Notes: generated from the letters alone by a model not told the origin. A stretch of 64,000 bases of DNA from an uncultured Bryobacterales bacterium (GCA_937959285.1 CALGAR010000080.1:1-64000); one strand, 5' to 3'. Shown: positions 1 to 9,638, numbered from the stretch's first letter. Translations and numbers: made by a program.

Positions 1-2423
1 ATCGCCCAATAGGACCAGAAGCCTGATGGGAAGGTGTCGATGTAGGGCTCCTCGCTGCCCCCTTTCAGCGGCAGCCGCCACAAGCCCGGCTCGTTCGGTG
101 ACTTCGTATAGTACAGGTACTTCCCGTCCGGAGATTCAATCCCGAAAAACCCGCCACCGCGCGTGACCTGAACAGCCTGACCGCCTTCCGCGGGTATCTT
201 CCATATCTGCGTCGTGCCGCCCCGATTGGAGGCGAAGTACAGCCATTTTCCATCGTTCGACCAGTTCGGCACCGTCTCCTCCGAGGGATCTGTCGTCAGA
301 CGCATCGGAGTGCCTCCCTCGGCGGAGATCACGTAAATATCCGGGTTACCGTCAGGGCGGGAGTCGAAGGCGATCCAGCGGCCATCGGGGGACCACCTTG
401 GGCTGCCAGTGGGGGGACCCTGGAAATAGGTCAGCTGCGTGGGATTGCCTCCTTCGCGGTCGCAGATCCAAAGCTCGAGGTATCCGGAGCGATTCGAGGC
501 GAACACGATCCGCCGGTTGTCGGGCGATACTTGGGGACTGAGATCAAGCCGTGTGGACGAGATGAGGCGCACCGGCGACTTTGCTCCAGAGCCAGGCAGG
601 GGGTATTGCCAGATGTTCGTATCGACGATCGATCGGGTGTACGCCAAGCGCGTGCCTTGCCTCGAAATCGAGACAAACGAGGAATTCTCTCCCACGCCAA
701 GAATACGCTCCGGGACGCCGCCTGAAGGCGAGATGCGCCACAATCTGGCATTCGGTACGCGCGAGGACGAATAGATGATGTTGTTATCCCGCGGCGACCA
801 GGTCGCTCCGAAGATGCGCTTGCCCTCTCGCGTGATCTGGCGGGCCGGACCGCCGGAAACCGGCACTACGAAGAGGTCTTGCACCGTCATACTCCCGCTG
901 CGGACGAAAAGGACGCTTGATCCGTCGGGCGAAAAAACGGGACCGCTGTCTCCATAGGTCTTCGCCGGCGGATTCGTCAGCTGCCGCCGCTCGCCGGTGT
1001 CGATGTTCAGGAGGAAAATGGCCATCGGCTGATCGGCAACCGTGCGATCCGCAATGGCAAGCATCTTCCCATCCGGCGACCACGCAAGATAGGGTGTGTT
1101 CAGGCCGGTTCGATGAGGGCTCGCACTGGAAAGTTTTCTCTCCAGACCGCCCAGCGCAGGAATCATAAGGAAGGCGGAATCCGTATCCGACTGCCGTAGA
1201 AACGCAACGTATCTGCCATCCGGAGACCATGCCGGGCTGATGTCGAGAGCGGGATGCGTCGTAAGCCGGAGCGGCGTTCCGGCGTCGACCAGCTTGACGT
1301 AGATGTCCCAGTTCTCACCGGATTCTCCGCTCCAGGAGTAGGTGATCTGGTTGCCATCGGGCGAAAAGCTGGGCTGGCTCTCGCTACCGGGAGTACTGGT
1401 GACCGGGATGACCCTCATCCCCTGAACCTGTGGCTCGACCTGCCTGTGACGGAAACCGATCCACGCTGCAACGACCACTGAAACCAGGATCACCAGTGAA
1501 AGCAGGACAGCGTGGCGGGAGCGCTCCGGCACCTGGGCAATCGCCTCTGTACCGGAATCGCGGCGAGCCCTCTTCAAATCCGCCCGCAAGTCGGAGGCTG
1601 TCTGGTATCGCAGATCGCGCTCCTTCTCGATCGCCCTGAGAATGATCCGATCCAGCTCCGTCGAGATCTTGCTGTTCAGATGCGATGGCGGCTCCGGCGT
1701 GCGGTTCAGAATGGCGTCATAAATGGCTGCGGACGTCGCGCCGGCAAACGGCTGGATTCCCGTGGCCATCTCATAGAGCACGGCTCCAAAGCTGAAGATA
1801 TCTGAGCGGGCGTCCACGTCCCTGCCGAGGCACTGCTCCGGGCTCATGTACTTCAGCGTCCCCATCACCTCGCCGGGCGAAGTGAGGGTTTGCGTGGCAG
1901 TCTCGCTGTTGTCAGCGCTGCGGTCCCGCGGTTCCACCTTGGCGAGTCCGAAATCGAGGATCTTCGCGACGCCGCGCGTCGTCAGCATGATGTTGCCGGG
2001 CTTGATATCCCGATGAACGATCCCCTTCGTGTGCGCCTCTTCGAGAGCCTCGGCTACCTGGATCGCGATCTCGAGTATTTCCTCCTGGGGGAGAGGTTGA
2101 CCGGAAATCCGCTCCTTCAGGCTGACCCCATCCAGATACTCCATGGCCAGGATGGGAAGACCCTCGTACTCCAGAAACTCGAAGATCTGGCCGATGTGCG
2201 GGTGGTTCAGGGCGGCGACAGCTCGCGCCTCTTTCAAAAAGCGGCTGATGCGGTCGGGATCTGAAGCGAGCTGCGGCGACAGAACTTTGAGTGCGACCGG
2301 GCGTTCCAGATTCAGATCTTCGGCCAGCCAGACGTGTCCCATGCCGCCCGAGCCGAGGTGAGAAATAACCCGGTAGTGCGACACGATTGCGCCCGCAGTG
2401 AAATTAGGCTTTAGACCCTGCAT
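1..2423 (-). CDS. Ser/Thr protein kinase with C-terminal TolB/WD40-like propeller (partial)
   Basis: Translated on the minus strand from ATG at 2423; the frame stays open to the left edge, so the C-terminus is missing (about 807 codons present). The N-terminal 280 residues form a PknB-type kinase: glycine loop GSGGMG (24-29), lysine K46 in VALKVL, catalytic loop HRDIKPGNIM (D139) and DFGLAK (157-162). A single hydrophobic segment near residues 303-322 is followed by repeated PD40/TolB-like units of the SPDG...IVF type. The likely architecture is a cytoplasmic kinase with an extracytoplasmic beta-propeller sensor, a fusion common in Acidobacteria. Substrate and ligand cannot be read from sequence. 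No clear Shine-Dalgarno precedes the start. Confidence 0.93.
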   Translation of the reverse strand, partial: MQGLKPNFTAGAIVSHYRVISHLGSGGMGHVWLAEDLNLERPVALKVLSPQLASDPDRISRFLKEARAVAALNHPHIGQIFEFLEYEGLPILAMEYLDGVSLKERISGQPLPQEEILEIAIQVAEALEEAHTKGIVHRDIKPGNIMLTTRGVAKILDFGLAKVEPRDRSADNSETATQTLTSPGEVMGTLKYMSPEQCLGRDVDARSDIFSFGAVLYEMATGIQPFAGATSAAIYDAILNRTPEPPSHLNSKISTELDRIILRAIEKERDLRYQTASDLRADLKRARRDSGTEAIAQVPERSRHAVLLSLVILVSVVVAAWIGFRHRQVEPQVQGMRVIPVTSTPGSESQPSFSPDGNQITYSWSGESGENWDIYVKLVDAGTPLRLTTHPALDISPAWSPDGRYVAFLRQSDTDSAFLMIPALGGLERKLSSASPHRTGLNTPYLAWSPDGKMLAIADRTVADQPMAIFLLNIDTGERRQLTNPPAKTYGDSGPVFSPDGSSVLFVRSGSMTVQDLFVVPVSGGPARQITREGKRIFGATWSPRDNNIIYSSSRVPNARLWRISPSGGVPERILGVGENSSFVSISRQGTRLAYTRSIVDTNIWQYPLPGSGAKSPVRLISSTRLDLSPQVSPDNRRIVFASNRSGYLELWICDREGGNPTQLTYFQGPPTGSPRWSPDGRWIAFDSRPDGNPDIYVISAEGGTPMRLTTDPSEETVPNWSNDGKWLYFASNRGGTTQIWKIPAEGGQAVQVTRGGGFFGIESPDGKYLYYTKSPNEPGLWRLPLKGGSEEPYIDTFPSGFWSYWA

Positions 2424-2668
2424 AGGAGTACCGAGCCGTTCTAACAGTCGGGCCAAGCGCCTCGCTGGTGTGGACGAGCCGCCAAGTGTTGCTCAGCGCA
2501 GTTTGTCCGACAGCTCAGGCCTGTAAATCCCTGGAGCGCTGTCTCGGTTCCCGGGCCTGCAATGGACGACAGGATTGCCAACACGGGCAGGCTCTCAACG
2601 TGACGGAACGACATTTGGCGATACTCCAGGAACGGAACCTCTAATTGTAACCTAGGCGGACCGTGTTC

Positions 2669-3586
2669 CTACTCACTATCTGTGCGAGTGGCTGGAATTA
2701 GCTTGCTCGCCAAGATCCGTAATCCAGGTTTGATCATCCGGGCGCAGTCCAGCCAGTACCGGGGCAAACTTCCCCTGTTGATCCAGGATCCCACGAATAT
2801 GGTTGCCAGGAAACCGTGCGGCGTCGGAGGATCCGGAACGAAGAATCCGTCTGCCTTCTTGTGTAAGTAAGTTGAGCAGTATGCGTAGATCCAATGAGGT
2901 GGAACGTATGAGAAGTGCTGCTGCAGCAGGTTGATGATTTCGGTAAGTCCCAGCCGGCGCAACCGTATCGTTTTGTTATCGGCATACATGCGGGACGTGG
3001 CAAGAAATTGAGGAATCGCTGTCATTGGATACCGCCTTGAAATCCGGATCCAGAGATCGTAGTCCAGTGCGTAATGGAGACACGCATTCAGTCCCTGCAT
3101 TTCGTCCCAGACGTCGCGGCGAATGAACGTTGCCGGCTGGCAGATGTAGCACTGGGTGCGGAAGAGATCGGGATCGTAGTCGGCGGTAGGATAGCGGCGG
3201 ATGATTTCTCCGGTTTGGGAGGTATAGTACGCCTGCCCGTAGACGACCGCGCTGTCAGGGTTTTGACGAAAAGCTTCCACTGCGGCGCGGACGGCGCCTG
3301 GAAGGTAAATGTCGTCTGCATTCAGGAAGGCCACGATTTCGCCGCGGGTTTGGCGAATCCCCTTATTCACAGCGTCGGCTTGGCCCTCGTCCGGCTCGGA
3401 GACGTAGCGGAGCCGGCCTTCGTATTTCCTTAGAATTTCGAGCGTCCCGTCGGTGGAGCCCGCGTCCATCACAAGGTATTCGATGTGAGGATAATCCTGC
3501 GAAAGGACACTTTGAATCGTCTCCTCCAGATACTTCGCCATGTTGTAAGTCGGAGTGACGATACTGACCAGGGGCTCACGCAGCAT
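2669..3586 (-). CDS. Family 2 glycosyltransferase (GT-A fold)
   Basis: 305 residues. The N-terminus has the GT2 nucleotide-sugar binding pattern VSIVTPTYNMAKYLEETI, then VMDAGSTDGT and FLNADDIY (DxD-like metal site), so it should move a sugar from a nucleotide donor to a cell-surface glycan. No membrane segment is evident, so it is probably cytoplasmic or peripheral. It lies 25 bases downstream of the ArnT-like gene on the same strand and is the apparent last gene of the lysS-permease-ArnT-GT2 run. Donor and acceptor cannot be predicted. Confidence 0.9.
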   Translation of the reverse strand: MLREPLVSIVTPTYNMAKYLEETIQSVLSQDYPHIEYLVMDAGSTDGTLEILRKYEGRLRYVSEPDEGQADAVNKGIRQTRGEIVAFLNADDIYLPGAVRAAVEAFRQNPDSAVVYGQAYYTSQTGEIIRRYPTADYDPDLFRTQCYICQPATFIRRDVWDEMQGLNACLHYALDYDLWIRISRRYPMTAIPQFLATSRMYADNKTIRLRRLGLTEIINLLQQHFSYVPPHWIYAYCSTYLHKKADGFFVPDPPTPHGFLATIFVGSWINRGSLPRYWLDCARMIKPGLRILASKLIPATRTDSE

Positions 3587-3611
3587 TAATCATGCATGAT
3601 ACCGCGCGGGG

Positions 3612-5387
3612 TCAATGGTTTGCGAAGAGGTACTTCCCCCCGCTCTCCTTCACGAGATGCAGCGACGCTTCGCCGACCAGCGAGGCGACGCGCGGTACGG
3701 ACGGCTTCTCGATCAGTAAGTAATAAAGATCCTGGCTGCGCCATAGCTCGGCGAACCGGGTATCGTCGATAAAAACTTGCGGCGCTCCGGGTGCGTAGGA
3801 GCCGTATTCGAGATTGTTCACACGCCCATTGAGCAGGAGGCCCCGGGTGTTGGCATAGAAGAACACGGACGAAAACGTATAGTACTGGTTGTCAAAGATG
3901 ACCTTGCCCGGCGGAGCCTGCCTAAGCGCCTCGGCCAGCGGCCGGGAGGCGAGATACGGGTCGAAGGCCACCAATGCCACTCGCGCAGCGTGGAAGAACA
4001 ACACCATCATCAGAGCCACCGCCAGGTGCGACGGTCTTCCCCGGAACCGCAAAAGCCCGCCAAGGCCCACGAGAAACGCAATGCCCGCCATGAACAGCGG
4101 CAGCCGTAAGTAGGCGAACGCGCCGAGGGTCAGGTCAGCCATGTGGCCTAGCGACAGCGTGTACAACTCCGGGTTTTGTGTGAGCGCCGAAGCGATGTCA
4201 CCGGGCGTGGGGAGGCTTCGCACCAGCCAGAGAATGGTGAAGATAATCGCCGCGGCGACCACACAAACGACAGTCAGGATTCGGCGGCCCTTCCCGATCC
4301 ACGCTTTGTCAGAGGCAAGAGCCGAACCGAGTAGCAGAGCGAGCGCGGGGTAGCAGGGCATCGAGTAGTACTCCTGCGTCGTGGATAGGGAGAAGAAGAA
4401 CAGGAGAAAGCCGGTCCAGCAGAGCGCCAGAAGTCGTGTACGGCTAGCGCGGTCGATGGGGCGGAACGTCTGTTGAAGCAGGGCAGGGAAGTAGGCGCTC
4501 CAGGGAAAGAGCCAGAGCAGGTGAAAGAGCCAGAAGTAAAGCCGCGGCACGGTGTTGTAATCCCGCGGGTAGCGCATGTTCAGGAAGCGGAACACGTGCT
4601 CATTCAAAAAGTAGAACCAGAAAAAGCCGCGCCAATGCCCGGGTTCGCTCGACAGCGTGAAGTCGAAATACGGAGGATTTCGCAGCGTCGCAAGAATGTG
4701 CCATGGCGCCGCGACCGCGAAAATGATGGCGGCTCCCGAGAACGGCCGCAGCCGGCGCCACGTGGCCGCATCGAACAATCGCCGGGTGAAGCAGAGATAC
4801 AAAACGCCGGCAGCAACCGGAAAGACCGCGGCGATCAAGCCCTTCAACAGCAGCCCCAAACCGATGCTTAGCGCCATGATGTGCGCCCACAAACGAGGTC
4901 TGGGTTCATCTTCGTCCACGGTTCTCAGGAACGCCCACATAGCGAGTGTGATGGTGAGCGTTAGAATGACATCGGCGATCAAAATCCGCGTGAAGAGGAA
5001 GAGGCCTACGCAGGTCGCGAGGACCAGGCCGGCGTACATGCCTGCGGCGCGGCCAAAAGCCCAGGCTCCGAAGCGCGCGGTCACCCAGCAAAGCGCGATC
5101 GCTGACAAGGCGATGGGAAGGCGCGCGGCCCAGTCGTGGATTCCGAACAGGCAGTAAGAGCCTGCAATCATCCAGTACTTCAACGGCGGCTTTTCCAGAT
5201 AGATGACCCCGTTGAGACGCGGCGTAACCCAATCACCCGATTCCAGCATCGTGCGCGCGATGGACGCCTGGACGGCATCCACGTCGTCCATCAGCGACGG
5301 AGGGCTTACGATGCAGGCCAAAAAGATGGCAGAGGCGAAGAGCAGAACGATCAGTTGGTAATTCGACGATGATTGGCTATCCTTCAT
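3612..5387 (-). CDS. ArnT/PMT-like integral membrane glycosyltransferase
   Basis: 591 residues from ATG at 5387. A longer frame to 5525 would add 46 non-hydrophobic residues inside the preceding permease gene, so I reject it. The first loop carries the ArnT/PMT_2 pattern: MDDVDAVQASIARTMLESGD with the acidic pair, then EKPPLKYW. About a dozen hydrophobic segments and a soluble C-terminal domain follow. Family members move a sugar from a polyprenyl-phosphate carrier to lipid A or protein on the periplasmic face. It sits 20 bases after the LolC-like gene, probably cotranscribed. The exact sugar and acceptor are unknown. Confidence 0.88.
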   Translation of the reverse strand: MKDSQSSSNYQLIVLLFASAIFLACIVSPPSLMDDVDAVQASIARTMLESGDWVTPRLNGVIYLEKPPLKYWMIAGSYCLFGIHDWAARLPIALSAIALCWVTARFGAWAFGRAAGMYAGLVLATCVGLFLFTRILIADVILTLTITLAMWAFLRTVDEDEPRPRLWAHIMALSIGLGLLLKGLIAAVFPVAAGVLYLCFTRRLFDAATWRRLRPFSGAAIIFAVAAPWHILATLRNPPYFDFTLSSEPGHWRGFFWFYFLNEHVFRFLNMRYPRDYNTVPRLYFWLFHLLWLFPWSAYFPALLQQTFRPIDRASRTRLLALCWTGFLLFFFSLSTTQEYYSMPCYPALALLLGSALASDKAWIGKGRRILTVVCVVAAAIIFTILWLVRSLPTPGDIASALTQNPELYTLSLGHMADLTLGAFAYLRLPLFMAGIAFLVGLGGLLRFRGRPSHLAVALMMVLFFHAARVALVAFDPYLASRPLAEALRQAPPGKVIFDNQYYTFSSVFFYANTRGLLLNGRVNNLEYGSYAPGAPQVFIDDTRFAELWRSQDLYYLLIEKPSVPRVASLVGEASLHLVKESGGKYLFANH

Positions 5388-5407
5388 TCCGGCTGGTGCG
5401 TTTACAC

Positions 5408-6643
5408 TTACTCGTACCGCAGGGCCTCCGCGGGGGCGATCCGCGTCGCCGTTCGGGCCGGGTAGAGAGTTGCGATGAAGCTGACGAAGATTGCGGTTCC
5501 GGCAACCCAGATGCCATCGGGCCACCGAGGCTCAAAGGGAACGAAGCTGAGAGAGTACACCTGCTCGTCGAGGTGAATCCAACGGTATCGATCCGCAAAG
5601 TAGCTGATTGTGTAGCCGGCGGTGAGGCCGATCGCCGTCCCGATCACGCCGATCAGTACGCCTTGGGCGACAAAAATCCTGCGGATCTGATCCTGGCGAG
5701 CGCCCATCGATACGAGAATGGCGATATCCCGTTGCTTCTCCATCACCATCATTACGAGAGTGATGAGAATATTCAGAGCCGCCACGAGCTGGATGAGGCC
5801 AATGGTGATGACTGTCACGACACGCTCCATCCGAAGCGCGCCGAGCAACTGCTTGTTTTGCTCCATCCAGTTTGTGGCCGCAAGCGCAGGTCTGCCGATC
5901 TTTTCCGCCGCCTGCGAGACCTCCGGAGCACGGTAGATATCGTCGAGCTTCATTTCGACGGCGTTGGCGACATCCCCGACCGCCATCACCTTTTGCGCAG
6001 CGGGCAGCGAGGTGAAGACCCAGTTGTTATCCAGCTCGAAGAAGCCGGACTCGAAGATGCCAACGACACGGAAGGAGTGATAGCTCGGCCGCGGGCCAAA
6101 CGGCGTCTGCTCGCCCTGCGGGCTGATGACATTAATCACCTGGCCCATAATGATGCCCGTGGACTCGGCCAGGCGGGATCCGACGATCAGGCCGGGGAAC
6201 GTCTTCGGGTTTGAAATCTCCTCAATGCTGCCTTGCTTCAGGTGACGCCGCAGGTCCTCGGTAGATCCTTGCGAATCGAGATCCAATCCCTTCAGGATTG
6301 CGCCTGACGACCTGGCCGGACCGGTCAGAAACACCTGGCCGTATAGGGTCGGCCAAGCGCCCGTGACGTGGGGGAGCTGCGACAGCTTGGGCGTGAGCTC
6401 GCGCCAGTTCTCAATTCCGTACAGCGGCTCCTTTTCTAGCAGCGTGACGTGGGCGGTTGCTCCCAACAGATTTCTCTGGAGCGTGTTGCGGAAGCCGTTG
6501 TTGATGGCGAGCGCAATCACGAGCGCCATGACGCCGGCTGCTACGCCCAGTATCGAGATCGCGGTAATCAGTGAGATGACTGCCTGTTTGCGTTTTGCGC
6601 GCAGGTAGCGGGCAGCGACGAATAACTCAAATCGTTTCCGCAC
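5408..6643 (-). CDS. lolC: LolC/LolE-type ABC transporter permease
   Basis: 411 residues from GTG at 6643, giving the typical N-terminus RFELFVAARYLRAKRKQ with GGAGAG just upstream; a start at 6688 is possible but lacks family support. One N-terminal membrane helix (IAISILGVAAGVMALVIALA), a large MacB-like periplasmic domain, then three C-terminal helices of the FtsX type. Family role: extraction of lipoproteins from the inner membrane for transfer to the outer membrane. It overlaps the end of lysS by 17 bases, so is probably translationally coupled. No LolD-type ATPase lies next to it, so the partner must be elsewhere. Confidence 0.9.
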   Translation of the reverse strand: MRKRFELFVAARYLRAKRKQAVISLITAISILGVAAGVMALVIALAINNGFRNTLQRNLLGATAHVTLLEKEPLYGIENWRELTPKLSQLPHVTGAWPTLYGQVFLTGPARSSGAILKGLDLDSQGSTEDLRRHLKQGSIEEISNPKTFPGLIVGSRLAESTGIIMGQVINVISPQGEQTPFGPRPSYHSFRVVGIFESGFFELDNNWVFTSLPAAQKVMAVGDVANAVEMKLDDIYRAPEVSQAAEKIGRPALAATNWMEQNKQLLGALRMERVVTVITIGLIQLVAALNILITLVMMVMEKQRDIAILVSMGARQDQIRRIFVAQGVLIGVIGTAIGLTAGYTISYFADRYRWIHLDEQVYSLSFVPFEPRWPDGIWVAGTAIFVSFIATLYPARTATRIAPAEALRYE

Positions 6644-8180
6644 TACTCTCCATTGTCCCGCAAGCGCGCAAACGGTCGGCGATGCCAATCGGCCCTTCCG
6701 GCCGCAGCAGCGGGAACAAAATTACGTCCCGGATCGATCGGGAGTCGGTCAGCACCATCGTCAGCCGGTCGATGCCGATGCCTTCGCCTCCGGTGGGGGG
6801 CATTCCATAGGAGAGAGCCCGGAGAAAATCCTCGTCCATCTGATGGGCTTCCTCTTCCCCTCGCTCGCGCATGCTCAACTGCATTTCGAAGCGGCGCCGC
6901 TGCTCCTGGGGATCGTTCAGCTCCGTGTAAGCGTTGCCAATCTCCATGCCGGCGATGTAAACCTCAAACCGCTCAACGAAATCGGGCTCGTCCGGCTTGT
7001 TCTTCGAAAGCGGAGAGGTTTCCACGGGATAGTCGTAAATGATCGTCGGCTGCTGGAGATGTTCTTCGGCGACCCGCTCGAAGATGTCGGCGAGCGCTTC
7101 GCCTGGAGTCCCTTTGCTCGAATGCCGCAACAGCCACTCCGGATCCTTCAGATGTTCCATGGTTGGCCGGTCCGGACCTTGCCAAAACTCGATCACCGCT
7201 TCCCGCATGCTGAGGCGGCGGATGGTTCCGAAGTCCAGTTCCTGCTCCTGGTATCGCACGACCGTTCCGCCGGTGGCGTCGATCGCCGTCTGCCGCAACA
7301 GCTCGCCTGTGAGATCCATCAGGCCGCGATAGTCCGTGTACGCCTGATAGAACTCGAGCATCGTGAATTCAGGGTTGTGCTGTGTGCTCAGCCCCTCGTT
7401 CCGAAAGTTCCGGTTGATCTCGTAGACCCGCTCCAGACCGCCCACGACAAGGCGCTTCAAGTAGAGCTCCGGGGCGATCCGGAGATAGAGATCGATGTCG
7501 AGCGCGTTGTGGTGGGTGATGAACGGCCGCGCGGCAGCGCCCCCGTAGAGAGGCTGCATCATCGGCGTTTCCACTTCGATGAAGCCTCGGGCTTCGAGCT
7601 GGCGTCGAAGTGAGCCGATCACCTTAGCGCGCGTGACGAACACCTTCTGAACGTCGGGGTTCGCAATCAGGTCCAGGTACCGCTGCCGGTATCTTGTTTC
7701 CACGTCCTCCAGGCCATGCCACTTCTCGGGCATGGGGAGGAGCGTCTTGGCGAGGAAGTAGAGCTTTTCTACATGAACACTGAGCTCACCCGTTCTGGTG
7801 CGGAACAGGTAGCCTTCGCAGCCGATGATGTCGCCGATGTCCAGGATCTGATAGAGCGAAAAGGCCTTCTCCGGGACGGCATCCTTGCGGACATAAATCT
7901 GGAGCTTCTCGCCAGACTGCAGCAAGTGGGCAAACCCCGCCTTCCCCATCCGTCGGATGGTGTGGATTCTCCCCGCGATCCGTACTGGAATGCGGTTAGC
8001 GTCCAGCTCCTCGGCTGTTTTCGTTCCGTATTCCGACAGGATCTGGGGGATTGTATGGGTAGCGTCGAAGGGATGCCCGTATGGTTTGAAACCCAACGCC
8101 TCAATTTCGCGGATACGATGATAGCGTTGGGCTAGCAGATCGTCTTCTAAACTCAATAGATTCTCCCGGATCGCTCTCAT
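6627..8180 (-). CDS. lysS: Lysyl-tRNA synthetase, class II
   Basis: 517 residues from ATG at 8180, with AAAGGT 9 bases upstream; a GTG at 8198 would add six residues. Charges tRNA-Lys. An OB-fold anticodon domain (about 60-155; RIAGRIHTIRRMGKAGFAHL) precedes the class II core. Motif 2 is RNEGLSTQHNPEFTMLEFY, and motif 3 is GEGIGIDRLTMVLTDS followed by IRDVILFPLLRPEG. Length is normal for LysS. It heads a four-gene minus-strand run with the LolC-like permease and envelope glycosyltransferases, and it diverges from the GT2 at 8193 with only 12 bases between the start codons. Confidence 0.97.
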   Translation of the reverse strand: MRAIRENLLSLEDDLLAQRYHRIREIEALGFKPYGHPFDATHTIPQILSEYGTKTAEELDANRIPVRIAGRIHTIRRMGKAGFAHLLQSGEKLQIYVRKDAVPEKAFSLYQILDIGDIIGCEGYLFRTRTGELSVHVEKLYFLAKTLLPMPEKWHGLEDVETRYRQRYLDLIANPDVQKVFVTRAKVIGSLRRQLEARGFIEVETPMMQPLYGGAAARPFITHHNALDIDLYLRIAPELYLKRLVVGGLERVYEINRNFRNEGLSTQHNPEFTMLEFYQAYTDYRGLMDLTGELLRQTAIDATGGTVVRYQEQELDFGTIRRLSMREAVIEFWQGPDRPTMEHLKDPEWLLRHSSKGTPGEALADIFERVAEEHLQQPTIIYDYPVETSPLSKNKPDEPDFVERFEVYIAGMEIGNAYTELNDPQEQRRRFEMQLSMRERGEEEAHQMDEDFLRALSYGMPPTGGEGIGIDRLTMVLTDSRSIRDVILFPLLRPEGPIGIADRLRACGTMESSAETI

Positions 8181-8186
8181 TATAAT
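8181..8186 (+). promoter_or_regulatory. Candidate -10 box TATAAT for the GT2 gene at 8193
   Basis: Perfect TATAAT ends six bases before the TTG start codon, so transcription would begin at or next to the start codon (leaderless). No convincing -35 hexamer is visible. The box also overlaps the lysS start codon on the other strand. Confidence 0.45.
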
Positions 8187-8192
8187 AGACCT

Positions 8193-8918
8193 TTGCACTC
8201 ACTCTCTATTGTTGTTCCGGCTTACAACGAAGAACGCCGGCTCGGAAGCACTCTGCAAAGAATCCTGCAGTATCTGGACTCGCTGTCACTGAGCTTCTGT
8301 GAGCTGATTGTCGTCGATGACGGATCACGTGACGGCACCGCCCGCCTGGTCGAGTCCTTCTGTGCTTCCGACCCTCGGGTTCGCCTCCTCCGCAACCCCG
8401 GCAACCGCGGCAAAGGCTACTCGGTGTGCCACGGGTTTTTGGAGGCGAAGGGAGAGTGGGTTCTATTCACCGACGCAGACCTTTCTGCGCCGATTGAGGA
8501 ATTGTCCAAGCTGTTTGCAGCGGTACAGAAGAATAATGCTTCGGCCGCGATAGGCTCCAGGGCGCTTGATCGTTCCCTGATCGGCGTCCGGCAGCCGTGG
8601 TTTCGGGAGACCGCCGGCAAGCTGTTCAATGTGGTCATGCGGCTGGTGACCGGCTTGCCTTTTCGGGACACCCAGTGCGGCTTCAAATTGTTCGCGGCGG
8701 AGGCAGCGCGGAAGATTTGCCGGAAACAGCAATTAAACGGCTTCGGATTTGATGTCGAGCTGCTCTACATCGCGAAACTGCACCAGATTCGAGTTGTGGA
8801 GGTGCCTGTCCGCTGGAACGATGTCGAGGGCACGACGGTCAGCACCTGGCGCGGTCTGCACGCCTTCATTGAGCCTCTTCAGATCCGCTGGTACCATCTC
8901 ACGGGACGCTACCGCTAA
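8193..8918 (+). CDS. Alg5-like polyprenyl-phosphate glycosyltransferase (GT2)
   Basis: 241 residues. Starts with TTG: there is no in-frame ATG or GTG before the stop at 8157-8159, and the GT2 core SIVVPAYNEERRLG begins four residues in. Motifs VVDDGSRDGT, FTDADLSAPI (DxD) and the Alg5/DPM1 signature DTQCGFKLF support transfer of a hexose to dolichyl- or undecaprenyl-phosphate. Such lipid-linked sugars are the donors used by ArnT/PMT-type enzymes, one of which lies 3 kb away. No Shine-Dalgarno site; a TATAAT six bases upstream suggests leaderless translation. Confidence 0.9.
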   Translation: MHSLSIVVPAYNEERRLGSTLQRILQYLDSLSLSFCELIVVDDGSRDGTARLVESFCASDPRVRLLRNPGNRGKGYSVCHGFLEAKGEWVLFTDADLSAPIEELSKLFAAVQKNNASAAIGSRALDRSLIGVRQPWFRETAGKLFNVVMRLVTGLPFRDTQCGFKLFAAEAARKICRKQQLNGFGFDVELLYIAKLHQIRVVEVPVRWNDVEGTTVSTWRGLHAFIEPLQIRWYHLTGRYR

Positions 8919-8927
8919 ACCGCGTTC

Positions 8928-9617
8928 CTAGCGCTTCACAATGACTTCGCGGAGGTGGTCTCGGGTGAGGAAGAACTTGATGGACTGGAAGTCGCTGAAA
9001 ACGCGTTCCAGAGCCCGGTTGTTGAAGAACTGGGCGGGCTCTCTCGTGCCGCGCTGGCAAAGCAGCAGTGTCTTTTGATCGACGATCCGGTAGGAGTAAA
9101 GGGGAACGTTTGTGACCTTCTCGTCGGCGTGGAAGAAGGCGAGCAGGTACGCGTTCGGCCGCAGGATCCTCCGTAACTGTTCGAGCGTCTGCTGAAGCAG
9201 CACCGGATTCATGTATTGCAGGCAGTCCCAGATCAGGGCCCCGTCAAAGTGGCCGTCGGGGAAGGTGAGTGTCTGCTGAAAGAACGAGTCGATTCGTTCC
9301 TGGTCCGCCTGATTTTCGTAGAAATCGCCTTCTCCGCCAAAGGAGAGCTCCAGCGTTCGGAGGAAGTCCTCGGAATAGATGCGATGGCCGAGGCTGGTGA
9401 TAAAGCCAATGTTGGCCTGGCTTGCGCCGGCGAAATCCAGGATGGACAGCCCGATCGTGTCGCGGAGTGCTACGAAGAACTGCTCTAACCCGGGGCTTTG
9501 GCGCGTCCTGGACTGTTCCGAAGGCTCGCTGCGACCGGCGGTCGTGGCGCCCGGAGGATCGTTCGGACGCCCTGCAGGGTTCGTGCCGAACATTGACCTC
9601 AACCTGTCTCTAAACAA
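8928..9617 (-). CDS. SAM-dependent methyltransferase-like protein
   Basis: 229 residues from a TTG codon at 9617 preceded by GGAGGAG at 8-base spacing; an ATG lies at 9593. The fold looks like a class I methyltransferase: motif I region SILDFAGASQANIGFITSLG, an acidic residue ending strand 2 (YSEDF), then DGALIWDCLQYMNP and LRRILRPNAYLLAFF, as in Methyltransf_11 proteins. The glycine-rich loop is unusual (FAGAS), so activity is unproven. The first 45 residues are low-complexity and Pro/Ser-rich. It follows the bactofilin gene by 21 bases on the same strand. Substrate unknown. Confidence 0.75.
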   Translation of the reverse strand: MFRDRLRSMFGTNPAGRPNDPPGATTAGRSEPSEQSRTRQSPGLEQFFVALRDTIGLSILDFAGASQANIGFITSLGHRIYSEDFLRTLELSFGGEGDFYENQADQERIDSFFQQTLTFPDGHFDGALIWDCLQYMNPVLLQQTLEQLRRILRPNAYLLAFFHADEKVTNVPLYSYRIVDQKTLLLCQRGTREPAQFFNNRALERVFSDFQSIKFFLTRDHLREVIVKR

Positions 9618-9638
9618 CCGCCAGACTCCTCCGTTCTG

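Noticed and set aside
5388..5525. 46-residue N-terminal extension of the ArnT-like protein
   Set aside because: Lies inside the preceding permease gene, has no hydrophobic character, and the ATG at 5387 directly precedes a normal membrane start.
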